Source: Blautia sp. BIOML-A1
GTDB taxonomy: Bacteria; Bacillota; Clostridia; Lachnospirales; Lachnospiraceae
Length of the DNA stretch: 64,000 nt
Reading direction: 5' to 3'
Assembly (NCBI RefSeq): GCF_009883055.1
Contig: NZ_WWVR01000008.1
Coordinates: 1 to 64,000, forward strand
Of the stretch, positions 9,523 to 19,112 are shown piece after piece. Both the position numbers and the translations under genes were made by a program. Each line of letters starts with the position of its first letter. Within the stretch, counting starts at the first letter, position 1. The notes below the pieces were generated by a model. That model worked only from the letters and a program-made list of their open reading frames with translations. It was not told the DNA's origin and did not search any database.

Positions 9523-12500
9523 TTAAAGTCCTTTAAATACAAAGGAAAATTCCATCTTTTTATCGGTTTCCAGTAAATATTCTTCGTGTGTGCGTGCTCC
9601 CCAGCTGTCATCTCCACCGATTCCCATCTGGTCTTTTGCAACACGTACAACAGTGTAATGAACCTCCGGAAGTTCGTATGGATGCATTGCATTTTCCATC
9701 TCATGCGGAGTGTATGGAAGTGCTGAGAACATCATTGGACCATTGTTCTCATCCATCTCAAAGAGCATTCCTCTTCCCTTGCGGTCAGTTACTTTTGCCC
9801 AGCGCACTTCTTCTTTTGCACCACATTCCTGCGGAACCATATATCTTGCAATATTGTCTGCGACTTTGTTTGCATACATGCCAAGTTTTGCTCCTTTTTT
9901 ACGGTCAGAATAGGTCTCTGCCTCTCCAAGTCCGTACCATTCCACACGATCATAATCTGCATTAAATTTAAAGATCACACCAAATTCCGGCATGTCGCCA
10001 AGCTCTTTGACCGGGTCATAAGTAAGGGTTGTCTTTACTCTTCCATCACCGAACACTTCATAAGAAATACTGCATTCACTGAGCGGGGTTGTCGGCATAA
10101 GATAGGTGTATGTTACTTTCACTGTCTTTTCATTTACTTCTACCTTCGGCATATTTCCCGGTCCGTATGGTCCCTTGCGGAAGTCTTTGTGGCTCAGATA
10201 CATGCTGGCAAGTTTCCACTGTCCGTAGCGCATTCCCATAAGATTTCCACAGTCGTTGTCAGTTGGTGCACGCCAGAAGTTTGGTTTCGGAATCGCCTCG
10301 ATCATCTCTTTTCCGGCATATTTATAGGATACCAGTCCGCCGTTTAATACAGAGAAAAGCACTTCAAAATGTGTGCCTCTGACACCGATATTGTGTGTAC
10401 TGTGGATTATTTCCACACCTTCCGGGCAGACCTTTTTCGGTTCTTCCACCTTGTATACATACTGTCCAAAAGCCACCTCATGTCCTGCTTCTGCCCATAC
10501 TTTATCTTCTTTCAGATGGAAGGAGACTGTCACTGCATATTCGCCTGGTTTCTCTTCTTTTGCAAGAGGAAGTGCATAAACTTCTTCACTTAACGGAGCA
10601 ACTGCTGTCGCAAGAGACGCTTTACGGATTACTTTACCATTCTTTGCAACTGTCACTTTGCAGTCAAACATATCTGTATTTACAAACAGATTTTTGTTGA
10701 TGACTTTTACGCTGTCTGCACTGACTTCTGCAGTGATGTTCTGATAGTTAAATTTGACTTCCTGCATCTTCGGAGAAGCATCTCTGTTTCCGCCATATGC
10801 GATACCATTTCCACTGAAATTGTAGTCTGTCGGACGTTCTCCGAAGTCACCGCCGTATGCCTGAAATTCTTTGCCGTATCGGTCTTTTTTGTAGATAGAC
10901 TGATCAATATAATCCCAGATAAATCCACCCTGATACTTCGGTTCTGTGTCGGTCAGGTCTGTATATTTGTGCATTGCACCACAGGAATTTCCCATTGCAT
11001 GTGTATATTCACAGCAGACAAACGGTTTGGAGTCGTCCTTTGCAAGGAACTCTTTGATTGCTTCTACAGACGGATACATCTGGCTTTCCATATCACTGGT
11101 ATCGTTGTATCTGCGGTCATGGCAGACTCCTTCATAGTGAACCAGGCGGGTTGGGTCTGCCTTATGGAAGAACTGTGACATTTCAAAAATATCCTTTCCT
11201 CCAAAGGACTCATTTCCGCAGGACCAGATCAGAATCGCTGCATGATTCTTATCTCTCTGATACATGGAGTTTGCACGGTCAAGCATCATATCCAGCCATT
11301 CCGGTTTGTCATGAGGAACGACATAGGTATAGTCTTTTGTAAACTCTGCTGTGTCCCAGGAACCATGAGATTCCAGATTTGTCTCATCGATCATATAGAT
11401 TCCATACTCATCGCAGAGTTCATAGATCAAAGATGCATCCGGATAATGGCAGGTACGGATCGCATTGATATTGTTCTGCTTCATGATCTTAAGGTCTTTG
11501 CGAAGCTCTTCTTCGGAAACATGACGTCCGCTCACAGAACTGAATTCATGACGGTTGACACCCTTGAATACAATACGTTTTCCATTCAGTGTCATAATGC
11601 CGTCTTTCATCTCGAATCGTCTGAATCCAACTTTCTGCGGAATCACTTCCTGAAGTTCTCCGGCCTCGTTATAAATCTCCAGTGTCAGGTCGTAAAGCTG
11701 CGGATTCTCTGCACTCCAGAGTATCGGATTTTCCACTTTCCATGAATAAAGCTCTTCTCCATCGAGTGCTTTTTCATCTTCGACTACAGTCTCTCCATCT
11801 TTGGAAAGAACGATTTTTACTGTACCTTTACCCCAGGTATTTGTTCTGATCTCAAGTGCTGCTGCACCTAAAGTTTCATCCGGGATTGCACGGATCTGAA
11901 GATCATAAACATGAACTTCCGGTACTGTATAAAGATAAACATCTCTGTAAATTCCGGAGAAACGGAAGAAGTCCTGATCCTCACACCAGCTGCTTGCTGT
12001 CCATTTGAACACCTGTGCTGCAAGTTTGTTCTCACCTTCTTTTACATACTCGGTCAGTTCAAATTCTGACGGTGTAAAAGAATCCTCACTGTATCCGACA
12101 AAGTGTCCGTTAAGCCATAATGCAATGCCGCTCTCTGCTCCCTGAAAGGAGATAAAAAGACGTTTCCCCTGCATTTCTTCCGGCACCTCAAAGTATTTCA
12201 CATAGCTTGCAACCGGGTTAAAATGCTCCGGAATCTCTCCCGGATGAATGTCTTCGTGACCTTCCCACGGATACTGTACGTTGGCATACTGTGGTGCATC
12301 ATATCCTTCCATCTGGATATGTGCCGGCACGCGGATATCATCCCAGTCTCTGCAGCAATAGTCTTCTTTTTCGAATCCCGGAATTGCACTTCCATAGTTA
12401 CGGGCATAGTGGAATTTCCAGATTCCGTTGAGATCATAACGGAAGGAAGTTTCTTTTTCCTTCGCTTCCTCTCCATCTCTGTAATATGTATGGTCAGAAT

Positions 12501-12567
12501 GTGCGTCCATTCTTCCATCTTTGAAATACTGTGGATCCTTTACTAAAGAATAATCAAAAGTTTTCAT
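9523..12567 (-). CDS. lacZ: GH2 beta-galactosidase (LacZ type)
   Basis: A five-domain family-2 beta-galactosidase of 1,014 residues. Visible are the jelly-roll sugar-binding domain, the catalytic barrel with acid/base Glu in SCGNESFGG and nucleophile Glu in CCEYTHAMGNS, and the C-terminal small-chain domain. I take the ATG at 12567, with AGGAGGA eight bases upstream; the frame is open 29 codons further up but that part has no ribosome site and crosses a terminator hairpin. First gene of a pair with the GH42 enzyme. Only 28 bp separate its start from the terminator of the importer operon, so its expression must depend on read-through or a promoter overlapping the hairpin. Confidence 0.95.
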   Translation of the reverse strand: MKTFDYSLVKDPQYFKDGRMDAHSDHTYYRDGEEAKEKETSFRYDLNGIWKFHYARNYGSAIPGFEKEDYCCRDWDDIRVPAHIQMEGYDAPQYANVQYPWEGHEDIHPGEIPEHFNPVASYVKYFEVPEEMQGKRLFISFQGAESGIALWLNGHFVGYSEDSFTPSEFELTEYVKEGENKLAAQVFKWTASSWCEDQDFFRFSGIYRDVYLYTVPEVHVYDLQIRAIPDETLGAAALEIRTNTWGKGTVKIVLSKDGETVVEDEKALDGEELYSWKVENPILWSAENPQLYDLTLEIYNEAGELQEVIPQKVGFRRFEMKDGIMTLNGKRIVFKGVNRHEFSSVSGRHVSEEELRKDLKIMKQNNINAIRTCHYPDASLIYELCDEYGIYMIDETNLESHGSWDTAEFTKDYTYVVPHDKPEWLDMMLDRANSMYQRDKNHAAILIWSCGNESFGGKDIFEMSQFFHKADPTRLVHYEGVCHDRRYNDTSDMESQMYPSVEAIKEFLAKDDSKPFVCCEYTHAMGNSCGAMHKYTDLTDTEPKYQGGFIWDYIDQSIYKKDRYGKEFQAYGGDFGERPTDYNFSGNGIAYGGNRDASPKMQEVKFNYQNITAEVSADSVKVINKNLFVNTDMFDCKVTVAKNGKVIRKASLATAVAPLSEEVYALPLAKEEKPGEYAVTVSFHLKEDKVWAEAGHEVAFGQYVYKVEEPKKVCPEGVEIIHSTHNIGVRGTHFEVLFSVLNGGLVSYKYAGKEMIEAIPKPNFWRAPTDNDCGNLMGMRYGQWKLASMYLSHKDFRKGPYGPGNMPKVEVNEKTVKVTYTYLMPTTPLSECSISYEVFGDGRVKTTLTYDPVKELGDMPEFGVIFKFNADYDRVEWYGLGEAETYSDRKKGAKLGMYANKVADNIARYMVPQECGAKEEVRWAKVTDRKGRGMLFEMDENNGPMMFSALPYTPHEMENAMHPYELPEVHYTVVRVAKDQMGIGGDDSWGARTHEEYLLETDKKMEFSFVFKGL

Positions 12568-12593
12568 TCTTATCCTCCTGTTATTGGATTTTG

Positions 12594-12669
12594 CAAAAAA
12601 AGGATGCCGCATAATCTGTACGGGACATATTATGCAATATACCCACTGGACCACGCAGCATCCTTTTTT
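12594..12669 (-). terminator. Terminator/attenuator between importer genes and lacZ
   Basis: A long hairpin: GGATGC (12657-12662 region) pairs with GCATCC (12602-12607 region) with A and T tracts outside, and an inner stem GCATAAT/ATTATGC. Read on the minus strand it ends in seven T residues 28 bp before the lacZ start. It stops importer transcription at least partly and sits where a lacZ promoter would be expected. Confidence 0.75.
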
Positions 12670-12750
12670 AGTTCATTGTTGTAATCTCTCCCGAATTACT
12701 CCATTGCTTCGCAATTTCCGTAATTCTGTAAACATTCGAAATCCGCTGAT

Positions 12751-13578
12751 TTACTTAACCGCTCCGGTAATACCTTCAGCGAACTGTTTCTGCAGTACGA
12801 AGAATACGACCATAGTCGGAATGGAACAGAACAATACGCCGCACATCAGCATACCATAGTCTGTTACATAACCTGTGATCAGGTTGGCGATCAACATTGG
12901 CATTGTCATCGCTTTGTTATCAGTCATGATTACCTTCGGCCACAGGTAAGAGTTCCATGCATTCATGAAGGTAATAACTGCTGCAGCTGCATATGTAGAT
13001 TTCATAGTAGGAATGAACATCTGGAAGAAGATTCTTACTTCGCTCAGTCCATCAATACGAGCTGCCTCGATAATATCTACAGGGAAGGATCTTGCGTTCT
13101 GACGGAACATCATGATCATAAACGGTGTAGAAATGATCGGAAGGATAAAACCAACTGCTGTATTCAGAAGTCCTGCTTTGGAGAACATCTTGAATAACGG
13201 AACCATGGTAGCAACCTGAGGAACCATCATTGCCAGAAGCAGAACGGAGAACAGTCTGTCTTTTGCCTTATCATGATAAACTTCAAAACCATATCCTGCG
13301 ATAGAGCAGATCAGCAGACAGATCACGGTTGTGAGGATCGCATAAAAGAAAGAGTTTCCAAGTGCTCTCCACAGTGGCTGCTGAGCTGTCAGATTATGGA
13401 AGTTTTCCATAAAATAGCTTCCCGGAATAATTCGTCCACGAGATACATCTGTTGATGTATTTGTTGCAGCTGAGATCATCCAGTATAACGGAAATACCGA
13501 AATAAATGACACGATGATCAGAAAAATATAGGTAGGAATCAATCTTCTCTGAATTGCTGATTTGTTTTTCTTAGTCAC
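12751..13578 (-). CDS. Carbohydrate ABC transporter permease (MalG type)
   Basis: Inner-membrane subunit of a CUT1-type sugar importer, 275 residues, six predicted membrane segments, with the cytoplasmic EAA loop (EAARIDGLSEVRIF) that docks the ATPase. I prefer the GTG at 13578 because AGGTGA lies five bases upstream; the GTG three codons earlier overlaps that ribosome site. It overlaps the end of the partner permease by a few bases, indicating coupled translation. The substrate is inferred from the galactosidases downstream. Confidence 0.9.
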   Translation of the reverse strand: MTKKNKSAIQRRLIPTYIFLIIVSFISVFPLYWMISAATNTSTDVSRGRIIPGSYFMENFHNLTAQQPLWRALGNSFFYAILTTVICLLICSIAGYGFEVYHDKAKDRLFSVLLLAMMVPQVATMVPLFKMFSKAGLLNTAVGFILPIISTPFMIMMFRQNARSFPVDIIEAARIDGLSEVRIFFQMFIPTMKSTYAAAAVITFMNAWNSYLWPKVIMTDNKAMTMPMLIANLITGYVTDYGMLMCGVLFCSIPTMVVFFVLQKQFAEGITGAVK

Positions 13579-14470
13579 GTGTATCACCTACTTTCAAGTT
13601 GATAAATGCAAGTACAGCTACCATAATGAATATAAGGAATGACATTGCTGATGCATATCCAAAATTCGGTACGTTGATAAAACATGTATTGTAAACATAA
13701 TGGGACATTGTGATCGTTGAGTTCGCCGGACCACCTTTTGTCAGGTTGACAGACTCATCAAACAGCTGCAGTGTACCATTGATAGACATAATAAATGTCA
13801 TGATAATTGTCGGTTTCAGAAGCGGAACAGTAATCTTCCAGAAAGTCTTCCAGCCGTTGGCACCATCAATCTTTGCTGCCTCATATACAGAATATTCAAT
13901 ATTCTGAAGGCCGGCAAGATAGAATACCATGTTGTATCCTGTCCATCTCCAGATCAGGGCCAGGATGATAACAACCTTGGCACTGGCGGAATTTCCCAGG
14001 AAGTTATAGCCGGTAGATAAGATTCCAAGTTTGATCAGAATACTGTTGATCAGACCATCTGTAGCAAACATGGAACGGAAGATCAGTGAGTAGGAAACCA
14101 GAGATGTTGCACATGGAAGGAATACACATGTACGGAAAAATCCCTTGAATCTCAGGTCTTTATTGTTAAGAAGCTGTGCAAGTAAGATTGCAAGTACCAG
14201 CATGATCGGCACCTGAATGATCAGATACAGAAAGGTATTGGCGATTGACTGCTGAAATACCTTATCAGCCATAATACGTTTATAGTTACTGAAGATCGGT
14301 TCTGCGAACCGCATATTTGCTCCGGCACCTGTCTGTAAAGAAATGATAAATGCACGGATCATAGGATAAAAACTCATGATAGCGATCATCAGTGTTGCCG
14401 GTAACAGGAATATCCATCCGGCAGCTCTCTGTTTTGCTATCAATGTCATGCCTTTTTTCTTGGAATTCAC
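13571..14470 (-). CDS. Carbohydrate ABC transporter permease (MalF/LacF type)
   Basis: Partner permease of the sugar importer, 299 residues, six membrane segments, EAA loop YEAAKIDGANGWKTF. The GTG start is backed by AGGGGGAG. It follows the binding protein and overlaps the second permease. No ATP-binding subunit is encoded in the locus; such importers in Firmicutes usually share a multitask ATPase of the MsmX type encoded elsewhere. Confidence 0.9.
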   Translation of the reverse strand: MNSKKKGMTLIAKQRAAGWIFLLPATLMIAIMSFYPMIRAFIISLQTGAGANMRFAEPIFSNYKRIMADKVFQQSIANTFLYLIIQVPIMLVLAILLAQLLNNKDLRFKGFFRTCVFLPCATSLVSYSLIFRSMFATDGLINSILIKLGILSTGYNFLGNSASAKVVIILALIWRWTGYNMVFYLAGLQNIEYSVYEAAKIDGANGWKTFWKITVPLLKPTIIMTFIMSINGTLQLFDESVNLTKGGPANSTITMSHYVYNTCFINVPNFGYASAMSFLIFIMVAVLAFINLKVGDTRD

Positions 14471-14576
14471 AGGAACTCCCCCTTTCGAAGCTCAGTTTTG
14501 ACGCACGACGGAGGACTGCAAGCAGTCCCCCGCCTTCATTAGCTGCAATTTGTGTTTACTTTTAGTCCTGATCAGA

Positions 14577-15863
14577 TTACTCTGTCATCTTGAATGCAAG
14601 TGTATCCTGTGCTTCCTGAAGAGCATCCTCTACAGATGCACCATTTACGATATTAATAACTGCTGTGTTGACACATTCTCTTGATTCATAGTGGTACGGT
14701 GTTTTTGTGAACTCCGGAATATGAGAAGAGTATTCTACAATTGTTGAGAAGATTGGCTGTCCACCGAAGAATTCATTTGGCTCATTGTAAACTTTAGACT
14801 CACCAGCCGGCAGATAACAGGAGATTGCACCTGATGCCGGAAGGATTGCATCATAGAAGTCTGTGCTGGAACCAAAGGTACTTGCAAGGAAGTCTTCTGC
14901 GAGTTCTACGTTCTTGCAGTTGGATGTGATATACCAGGAAGATCCACCGTTGTTTGCATAGTTTGTAGCGCTCTCTACATCGTCAACTTTCGGCATTGTT
15001 GTAATCTGCCACAGACCCTTCTGGTCTTCTGTAGACATCAGAGTAGCTGTGATCCAGTTACCATTTACGATACCAGCAGCCTCGCCGCCTGTAATTGTTG
15101 AGATATATTCATCCCAGTTGTTTACCAGTTTAACAACATCATTTTTAACAAGATCTACATAAAGATTGATGCATTTCTCTGCGACATCATTTCCAACGAT
15201 ATAAGCTTCGCCATCTTCGTTTACGAAGTTAGCTCCACAGGACTGCATCATCATCATCAGAGTATCACCGCCTGTAGCTTCGCTTGTAAGGAGGTATTTG
15301 CCTGTTTTTTCATGAAGGTCTTTACCGATTTCCATGAACTTGGACCATGTGATGTCTGTCAGGTCATCCAGTGTGTATCCTGCTTCTTCAAGGACATCTG
15401 TACGATAGCATGCAATAACAGCACCGTTATCAAACGGAACACCGTAATGTGTGTCATCTACCATGGAATAGGACTGTTTCAGTTTTCCGAAATCATCCCA
15501 GTTAACATCCATATCTTTCAGATCTGTGAAAGCATCCGGATAGCTCTTCAGGTATTTCTGGAAGCTGTTGTCCTGCATAAGAACGATGTCCGGAAGTGTG
15601 CTGTAGTCACCTGCATTAGCTGCTGTTGTCAGTTTTGTCTGGCAGTCATCAGAAGATGTCTCAATAACGTCTACTGCAAATCCATCATGATCTTTTGCAT
15701 ACTGCTCACCAGCCATCTGCATGGATTTGATGTTGAAGTTCTGGTCCCATGCCCATACGGTTAATGTGTTGTCATCGTCTGCTGCATAAACAGATGTAGC
15801 AGTTCCTGCGAAAGATGCTGCCATAATACCGGTCATCAGCACTGCAAGTAATTTTTTCTTCAT
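14577..15863 (-). CDS. Extracellular sugar-binding protein of ABC importer
   Basis: A 428-residue family-1 solute-binding protein. A Sec signal peptide (charged KKK, hydrophobic core, cleavage after SVYA near residue 28) is followed by mature sequence starting ADDD and the typical LTVWAWDQ first strand. Unlike most such proteins in Gram-positives there is no lipobox cysteine, so membrane anchoring is not explained. ATG with AAAGGAGGA upstream. First gene of the importer operon; likely ligand is a beta-galactoside from the downstream enzymes. Confidence 0.92.
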   Translation of the reverse strand: MKKKLLAVLMTGIMAASFAGTATSVYAADDDNTLTVWAWDQNFNIKSMQMAGEQYAKDHDGFAVDVIETSSDDCQTKLTTAANAGDYSTLPDIVLMQDNSFQKYLKSYPDAFTDLKDMDVNWDDFGKLKQSYSMVDDTHYGVPFDNGAVIACYRTDVLEEAGYTLDDLTDITWSKFMEIGKDLHEKTGKYLLTSEATGGDTLMMMMQSCGANFVNEDGEAYIVGNDVAEKCINLYVDLVKNDVVKLVNNWDEYISTITGGEAAGIVNGNWITATLMSTEDQKGLWQITTMPKVDDVESATNYANNGGSSWYITSNCKNVELAEDFLASTFGSSTDFYDAILPASGAISCYLPAGESKVYNEPNEFFGGQPIFSTIVEYSSHIPEFTKTPYHYESRECVNTAVINIVNGASVEDALQEAQDTLAFKMTE

Positions 15864-16195
15864 ATTACATTTCCTCCTTTTATTAAGCGTATTCTTTATT
15901 CTCCGAATTGCTTATGAACCGATTATAGCATCCGATTCAATAGGATAGTTTGCATAACCGTGCACATAATGTGCATTTTCGACCATTTTGTATATTTCGC
16001 ACTATTCATATGCTTCATTTTTGAATTTTTTGTTCGTTTTTCGTATTTCCTCATTTTTTGTCGTACTTTTTCAATAAAAAAATCTTCTCTTTTTGCCAGA
16101 TTGCACATATTCATGCGGCTCAAGAGAAGACTTTGTTTCTATTTCATAAATTTAACATTCATTTTTTGTACATATTTTACATATTTTATGAGCTT
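15864..16195 (-). promoter_or_regulatory. Regulatory region of the importer operon with palindrome
   Basis: AT-rich, no credible gene. On the minus strand a perfect -10, TATAAT (15927-15922), has a poor -35 at the expected place, as is usual for activator-dependent promoters. Just upstream is the perfect 15-bp palindrome TGCACATAATGTGCA (15961-15975), and the half-site TGCACAT recurs at 16102-16108. These are candidate sites for the AraC-type regulator encoded 800 bp upstream. Confidence 0.5.
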
Positions 16196-16708
16196 TTATG
16201 CAAAATAGACCTTTTGCGGGTGCTGCGTCTTTATGGTATGCAGCATTTCCTCCGTCAGATCAAGAAGAAGTTTTATTTTATTCCCATCCTCAGTGACGAT
16301 CATCGTGTAATACGGAACATCATCATCATAAGATGTGTAATCATATTTTTTTATTTTTTCTGTTCCGCCATTTTTCTTATATCTGGCAACACTTTCATGC
16401 CAGTGAGGTGCTGTCACCTCCATATTTCGAAGTTCCAGAATATGAGCTGTTTTGCGGTATTTTTTGCCATAGATCACATCGATCGTAAGCACATCATTCT
16501 CAAGCGTATACTCATAATCCTTTCTGCTGAAAATATCATAAACAAAATAAAGTCCCGCCAGAAGAAAACCTGCCAGCATGAAGGACTGCGAAATCGTGAT
16601 TCCAAGCACCACGAAGAACACAGCAAAAATAACCATTACTTTTCGCAGAATTCCCGACATGCTCTTTTTCTTCCGGGATACCTGCTCCACTATCTTATAA
16701 TTGTACAT
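16196..16708 (-). CDS. DUF6106-like small membrane protein
   Basis: A 170-residue protein with two closely spaced hydrophobic segments (about 22-65) near the N terminus and a soluble beta-rich C-terminal part (YEYTLENDVLTIDVIYGKK), resembling the DUF6106 family of Lachnospiraceae. I set the start at the ATG at 16708 after GAAAGAGAGAG; a longer frame reaches 16774 without a ribosome site and runs through the dispersed palindrome at 16741. It lies between the AraC gene and the importer operon on the same strand. Function unknown. Confidence 0.6.
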   Translation of the reverse strand: MYNYKIVEQVSRKKKSMSGILRKVMVIFAVFFVVLGITISQSFMLAGFLLAGLYFVYDIFSRKDYEYTLENDVLTIDVIYGKKYRKTAHILELRNMEVTAPHWHESVARYKKNGGTEKIKKYDYTSYDDDVPYYTMIVTEDGNKIKLLLDLTEEMLHTIKTQHPQKVYFA

Positions 16709-16740
16709 AATTCTCTCTCTTTCTGTCTTTTTCATGTATC

Positions 16741-16768
16741 GTAACTGTTCAGTCCTCACACAGTCGCG
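16741..16768. repeat. Dispersed short palindrome copy
   Basis: GTAACTGT (16741) faces ACAGTCGC 12 bases later, an imperfect inverted repeat. Related copies are at 35451-35478 and 29397-29423. All three are intergenic, next to gene ends. Confidence 0.5.
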
Positions 16769-16775
16769 GAACACT

Positions 16776-17714
16776 TTACCATCCCTTTTCGGAATGAATA
16801 TTGAAATTCAAAAGCTGCTGCTCATAATTCTCCGGCCGTTTCCTCCATTCAACCGGAGTAACTCCCATTAAATGCTTGAAATTTCGATTAAATGTCGAAT
16901 TCGTCGTAAATCCACATTTATGTGCAATGTCCGCAACCGGTTCATCCGTTTTCTTCAGAAGATCACAGGCTGTCTGGATCCGCACAGTATTAACATATTC
17001 CAGAGGACTTACCTTCATATAAGATGTAAAAACTCTTCGAAAATGTGTCTCACTGATATGACAGTACTTCGCCAGATCTTCTACTCGAATATCCTCCATA
17101 TAATAATAGGAAACATAATCCAATGCCCGTGTGATCATATTTGTAACTTTTCCTGTTTCTTCTTCCACCCTGTCTTCTTCGGATTGTCTGTTCATTCTTG
17201 CAATTTCTGCCAGGAGCGCACCAAGTACTCCTTTCGCTTCCTCCAGGTAAAACTCCTCTCCGTTTCTCATAATATTTAGGATCTCAAGAACTTTGGCCGC
17301 AATAGACGGATACTCTTCCTCCTGAAAGAATAACGCCCTGGAATATATGCGCTGGATCATTTTTTCTGCTTTGACCGGACTGTCCAGGATTTTTTTCATA
17401 AATCCTTCCACATCTATAAACAGGTATTCCCATTTACTCACTGTTCCAACATCACTGTTTGTCGTGTGTGCATAGTTTGGTGGAATAACCGTAAATTCTC
17501 CTCCGTTAAAAAACACCTTATCTTCTCCCAGGATCATATGTCCCTGACCTCCATAACAATATCCTATTTCCAGATAATTATGAAAATGAAGATAATTCAC
17601 ACCGCTCCCATAGGTCTGAACCCATTTCTGTCCAAGAAGTGCCAGAATAGGACTTCCCTCTGACATCTGGTAATATCGAAACTCTATCTTCGGTTTTTTT
17701 CTTTTTTTTGCCAT
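16776..17714 (-). CDS. AraC family transcriptional regulator
   Basis: A 312-residue regulator with an N-terminal cupin sensor (about 35-110, HFHNYLEIGYCYGGQG and VIPPNYAH) and a C-terminal double helix-turn-helix (about 205-300, ending in FKHLMGVTPVEWRK). The cupin binds a sugar in well-studied relatives. It is on the same strand immediately upstream of the importer and galactosidase genes and is the obvious candidate activator. ATG preceded by GGGGTGAG. Confidence 0.9.
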   Translation of the reverse strand: MAKKRKKPKIEFRYYQMSEGSPILALLGQKWVQTYGSGVNYLHFHNYLEIGYCYGGQGHMILGEDKVFFNGGEFTVIPPNYAHTTNSDVGTVSKWEYLFIDVEGFMKKILDSPVKAEKMIQRIYSRALFFQEEEYPSIAAKVLEILNIMRNGEEFYLEEAKGVLGALLAEIARMNRQSEEDRVEEETGKVTNMITRALDYVSYYYMEDIRVEDLAKYCHISETHFRRVFTSYMKVSPLEYVNTVRIQTACDLLKKTDEPVADIAHKCGFTTNSTFNRNFKHLMGVTPVEWRKRPENYEQQLLNFNIHSEKGW

Positions 17715-17769
17715 TTACTCACCCCGTTTCAGATGTTTACTCATTATTGTACTATAGAATCTCCAACAA

Positions 17770-17806
17770 AAAAAGATTACCTTTTACAAATTCGGCAATC
17801 TTTTTC
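17770..17806 (-). terminator. Terminator of the codB operon
   Basis: AAAAGATTACC (17771-17781) pairs with GGCAATCTTTT (17794-17804) with one mismatch; T-rich on the minus-strand side, 20 bp after the codB stop. Confidence 0.7.
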
Positions 17807-17825
17807 TGTCGCTTATCCAGGATTA

Positions 17826-19094
17826 TTATTTATTTTTGCTGACCATCTCTCCGATCACATAACACAGTGCTGCAACAACCATACCATTGATGGATGCAAT
17901 TCCCCATGTGACCACATTTGCCACGACTGCTCCAAGAACGACACCTGCAACTGCAAACCAGTTGACTGTTACGATCTTAAATGTATCTGTATCGTAAGCT
18001 TTCTTGTTCATAAAATAAGAAACTACCAGAATAATACCAACCGGCGGCAGTGTACAGTTCAGGATGTTCAGCCATCCACAGAAGTTGTAGTACAGCCATA
18101 CAGAAAGCAGTGTTCCGATGACACCGGAGATCAGAACCATCGGTTTCTTTCTCTTATTGAAAATATTTGCAAGACCAAGACCTGCTGTATACAAAGCATT
18201 GTCATTTGTTGTCCAGATATTCAGTCCCAGAACCAGGATTGCAAGATAGAACAGGTTCAGACGAATCATTACTTCAAAAATATCATTTCCGCCAACAAAA
18301 ATATAAGAAATTGCTCCGAAGAAGAACATCAGAGAGTTTCCGATAAAGAAAGCAACTACTGTTGCAATTGTTCCCTGTTTACCGTTTTTGGCAAATCGTG
18401 TAAAGTTCGGTGTCGCAGTTCCTCCTGATACAAAAGAACCAATCGCAAGTCCTGCACCGCCAATCACACTCAGAGATCCGCTGGATACGGCAAACTGATC
18501 AATGATCGTTCCATCTCCCTGTTTTACTGCCATGATCATTGCGACTGTTCCAAGGATTGCAACAAGCGGTACGGCAATATAACTGATGATGGTCAGAGAC
18601 TTGATTCCAAAATATGCAGATGCCGTCATACATGCTCCCGCAAGCAGGATCAATACCCATTCTACTGTAGTACTTCCGCCAAAAAGTTCACGTGCTACCG
18701 GAATCGCAAACATTGCAATACCTACACCAAACCATCCGATCTGTGTGAAGCTTGTTAACGCAGAAGAAATATAAGAACCTTTTTCTCCAAACGCTCTCTT
18801 GGAGAGCAGGTCAAGACTTAAGCCTGTCTCTGCACCTACATAACCAAGCAGCCCTGTATAGACACCAAGGATCGCACCTCCCAGAAGAAGGGCTTTGATA
18901 AATCCCCAGAAATCAAGTCCGGCTGCCATTTCCTGTCCTACCCACATACTTGCGGAAAAGAACGTAAATCCAAGCATGATCATAAACATTGTCATAAATC
19001 TGCGTCGGCTCCACTTCGGAACCGCACACTTTGCATAGTCAATGTCTACAACTCCCTGCTCTGCACTATTTGCTGTTGTCATTTTTTCACTCAT
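17826..19094 (-). CDS. codB: Cytosine/purine permease (NCS1 family, CodB type)
   Basis: A 422-residue permease with about 12 membrane segments. The N-terminal pattern PKWSRRRFMTMF followed by FSASMWVGQEMAAGLDFWGF and GYVGAETGLSLDLLSKRAFG is typical of cytosine permeases of the NCS1 family (H+ or Na+ symport). It follows the phosphoribosyltransferase-like gene by 18 bp in one operon. No cytosine deaminase is adjacent, so cytosine itself as substrate is inferred from family similarity. Confidence 0.85.
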   Translation of the reverse strand: MSEKMTTANSAEQGVVDIDYAKCAVPKWSRRRFMTMFMIMLGFTFFSASMWVGQEMAAGLDFWGFIKALLLGGAILGVYTGLLGYVGAETGLSLDLLSKRAFGEKGSYISSALTSFTQIGWFGVGIAMFAIPVARELFGGSTTVEWVLILLAGACMTASAYFGIKSLTIISYIAVPLVAILGTVAMIMAVKQGDGTIIDQFAVSSGSLSVIGGAGLAIGSFVSGGTATPNFTRFAKNGKQGTIATVVAFFIGNSLMFFFGAISYIFVGGNDIFEVMIRLNLFYLAILVLGLNIWTTNDNALYTAGLGLANIFNKRKKPMVLISGVIGTLLSVWLYYNFCGWLNILNCTLPPVGIILVVSYFMNKKAYDTDTFKIVTVNWFAVAGVVLGAVVANVVTWGIASINGMVVAALCYVIGEMVSKNK

Positions 19095-19112
19095 CTTTTC
19101 TCCCCGTTTAAC

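Noticed and set aside
15923..16123. 66-codon minus-strand frame upstream of the importer
   Set aside because: Lys/Met-rich translation of AT-rich promoter DNA, no ribosome site, overlaps the -10 region.
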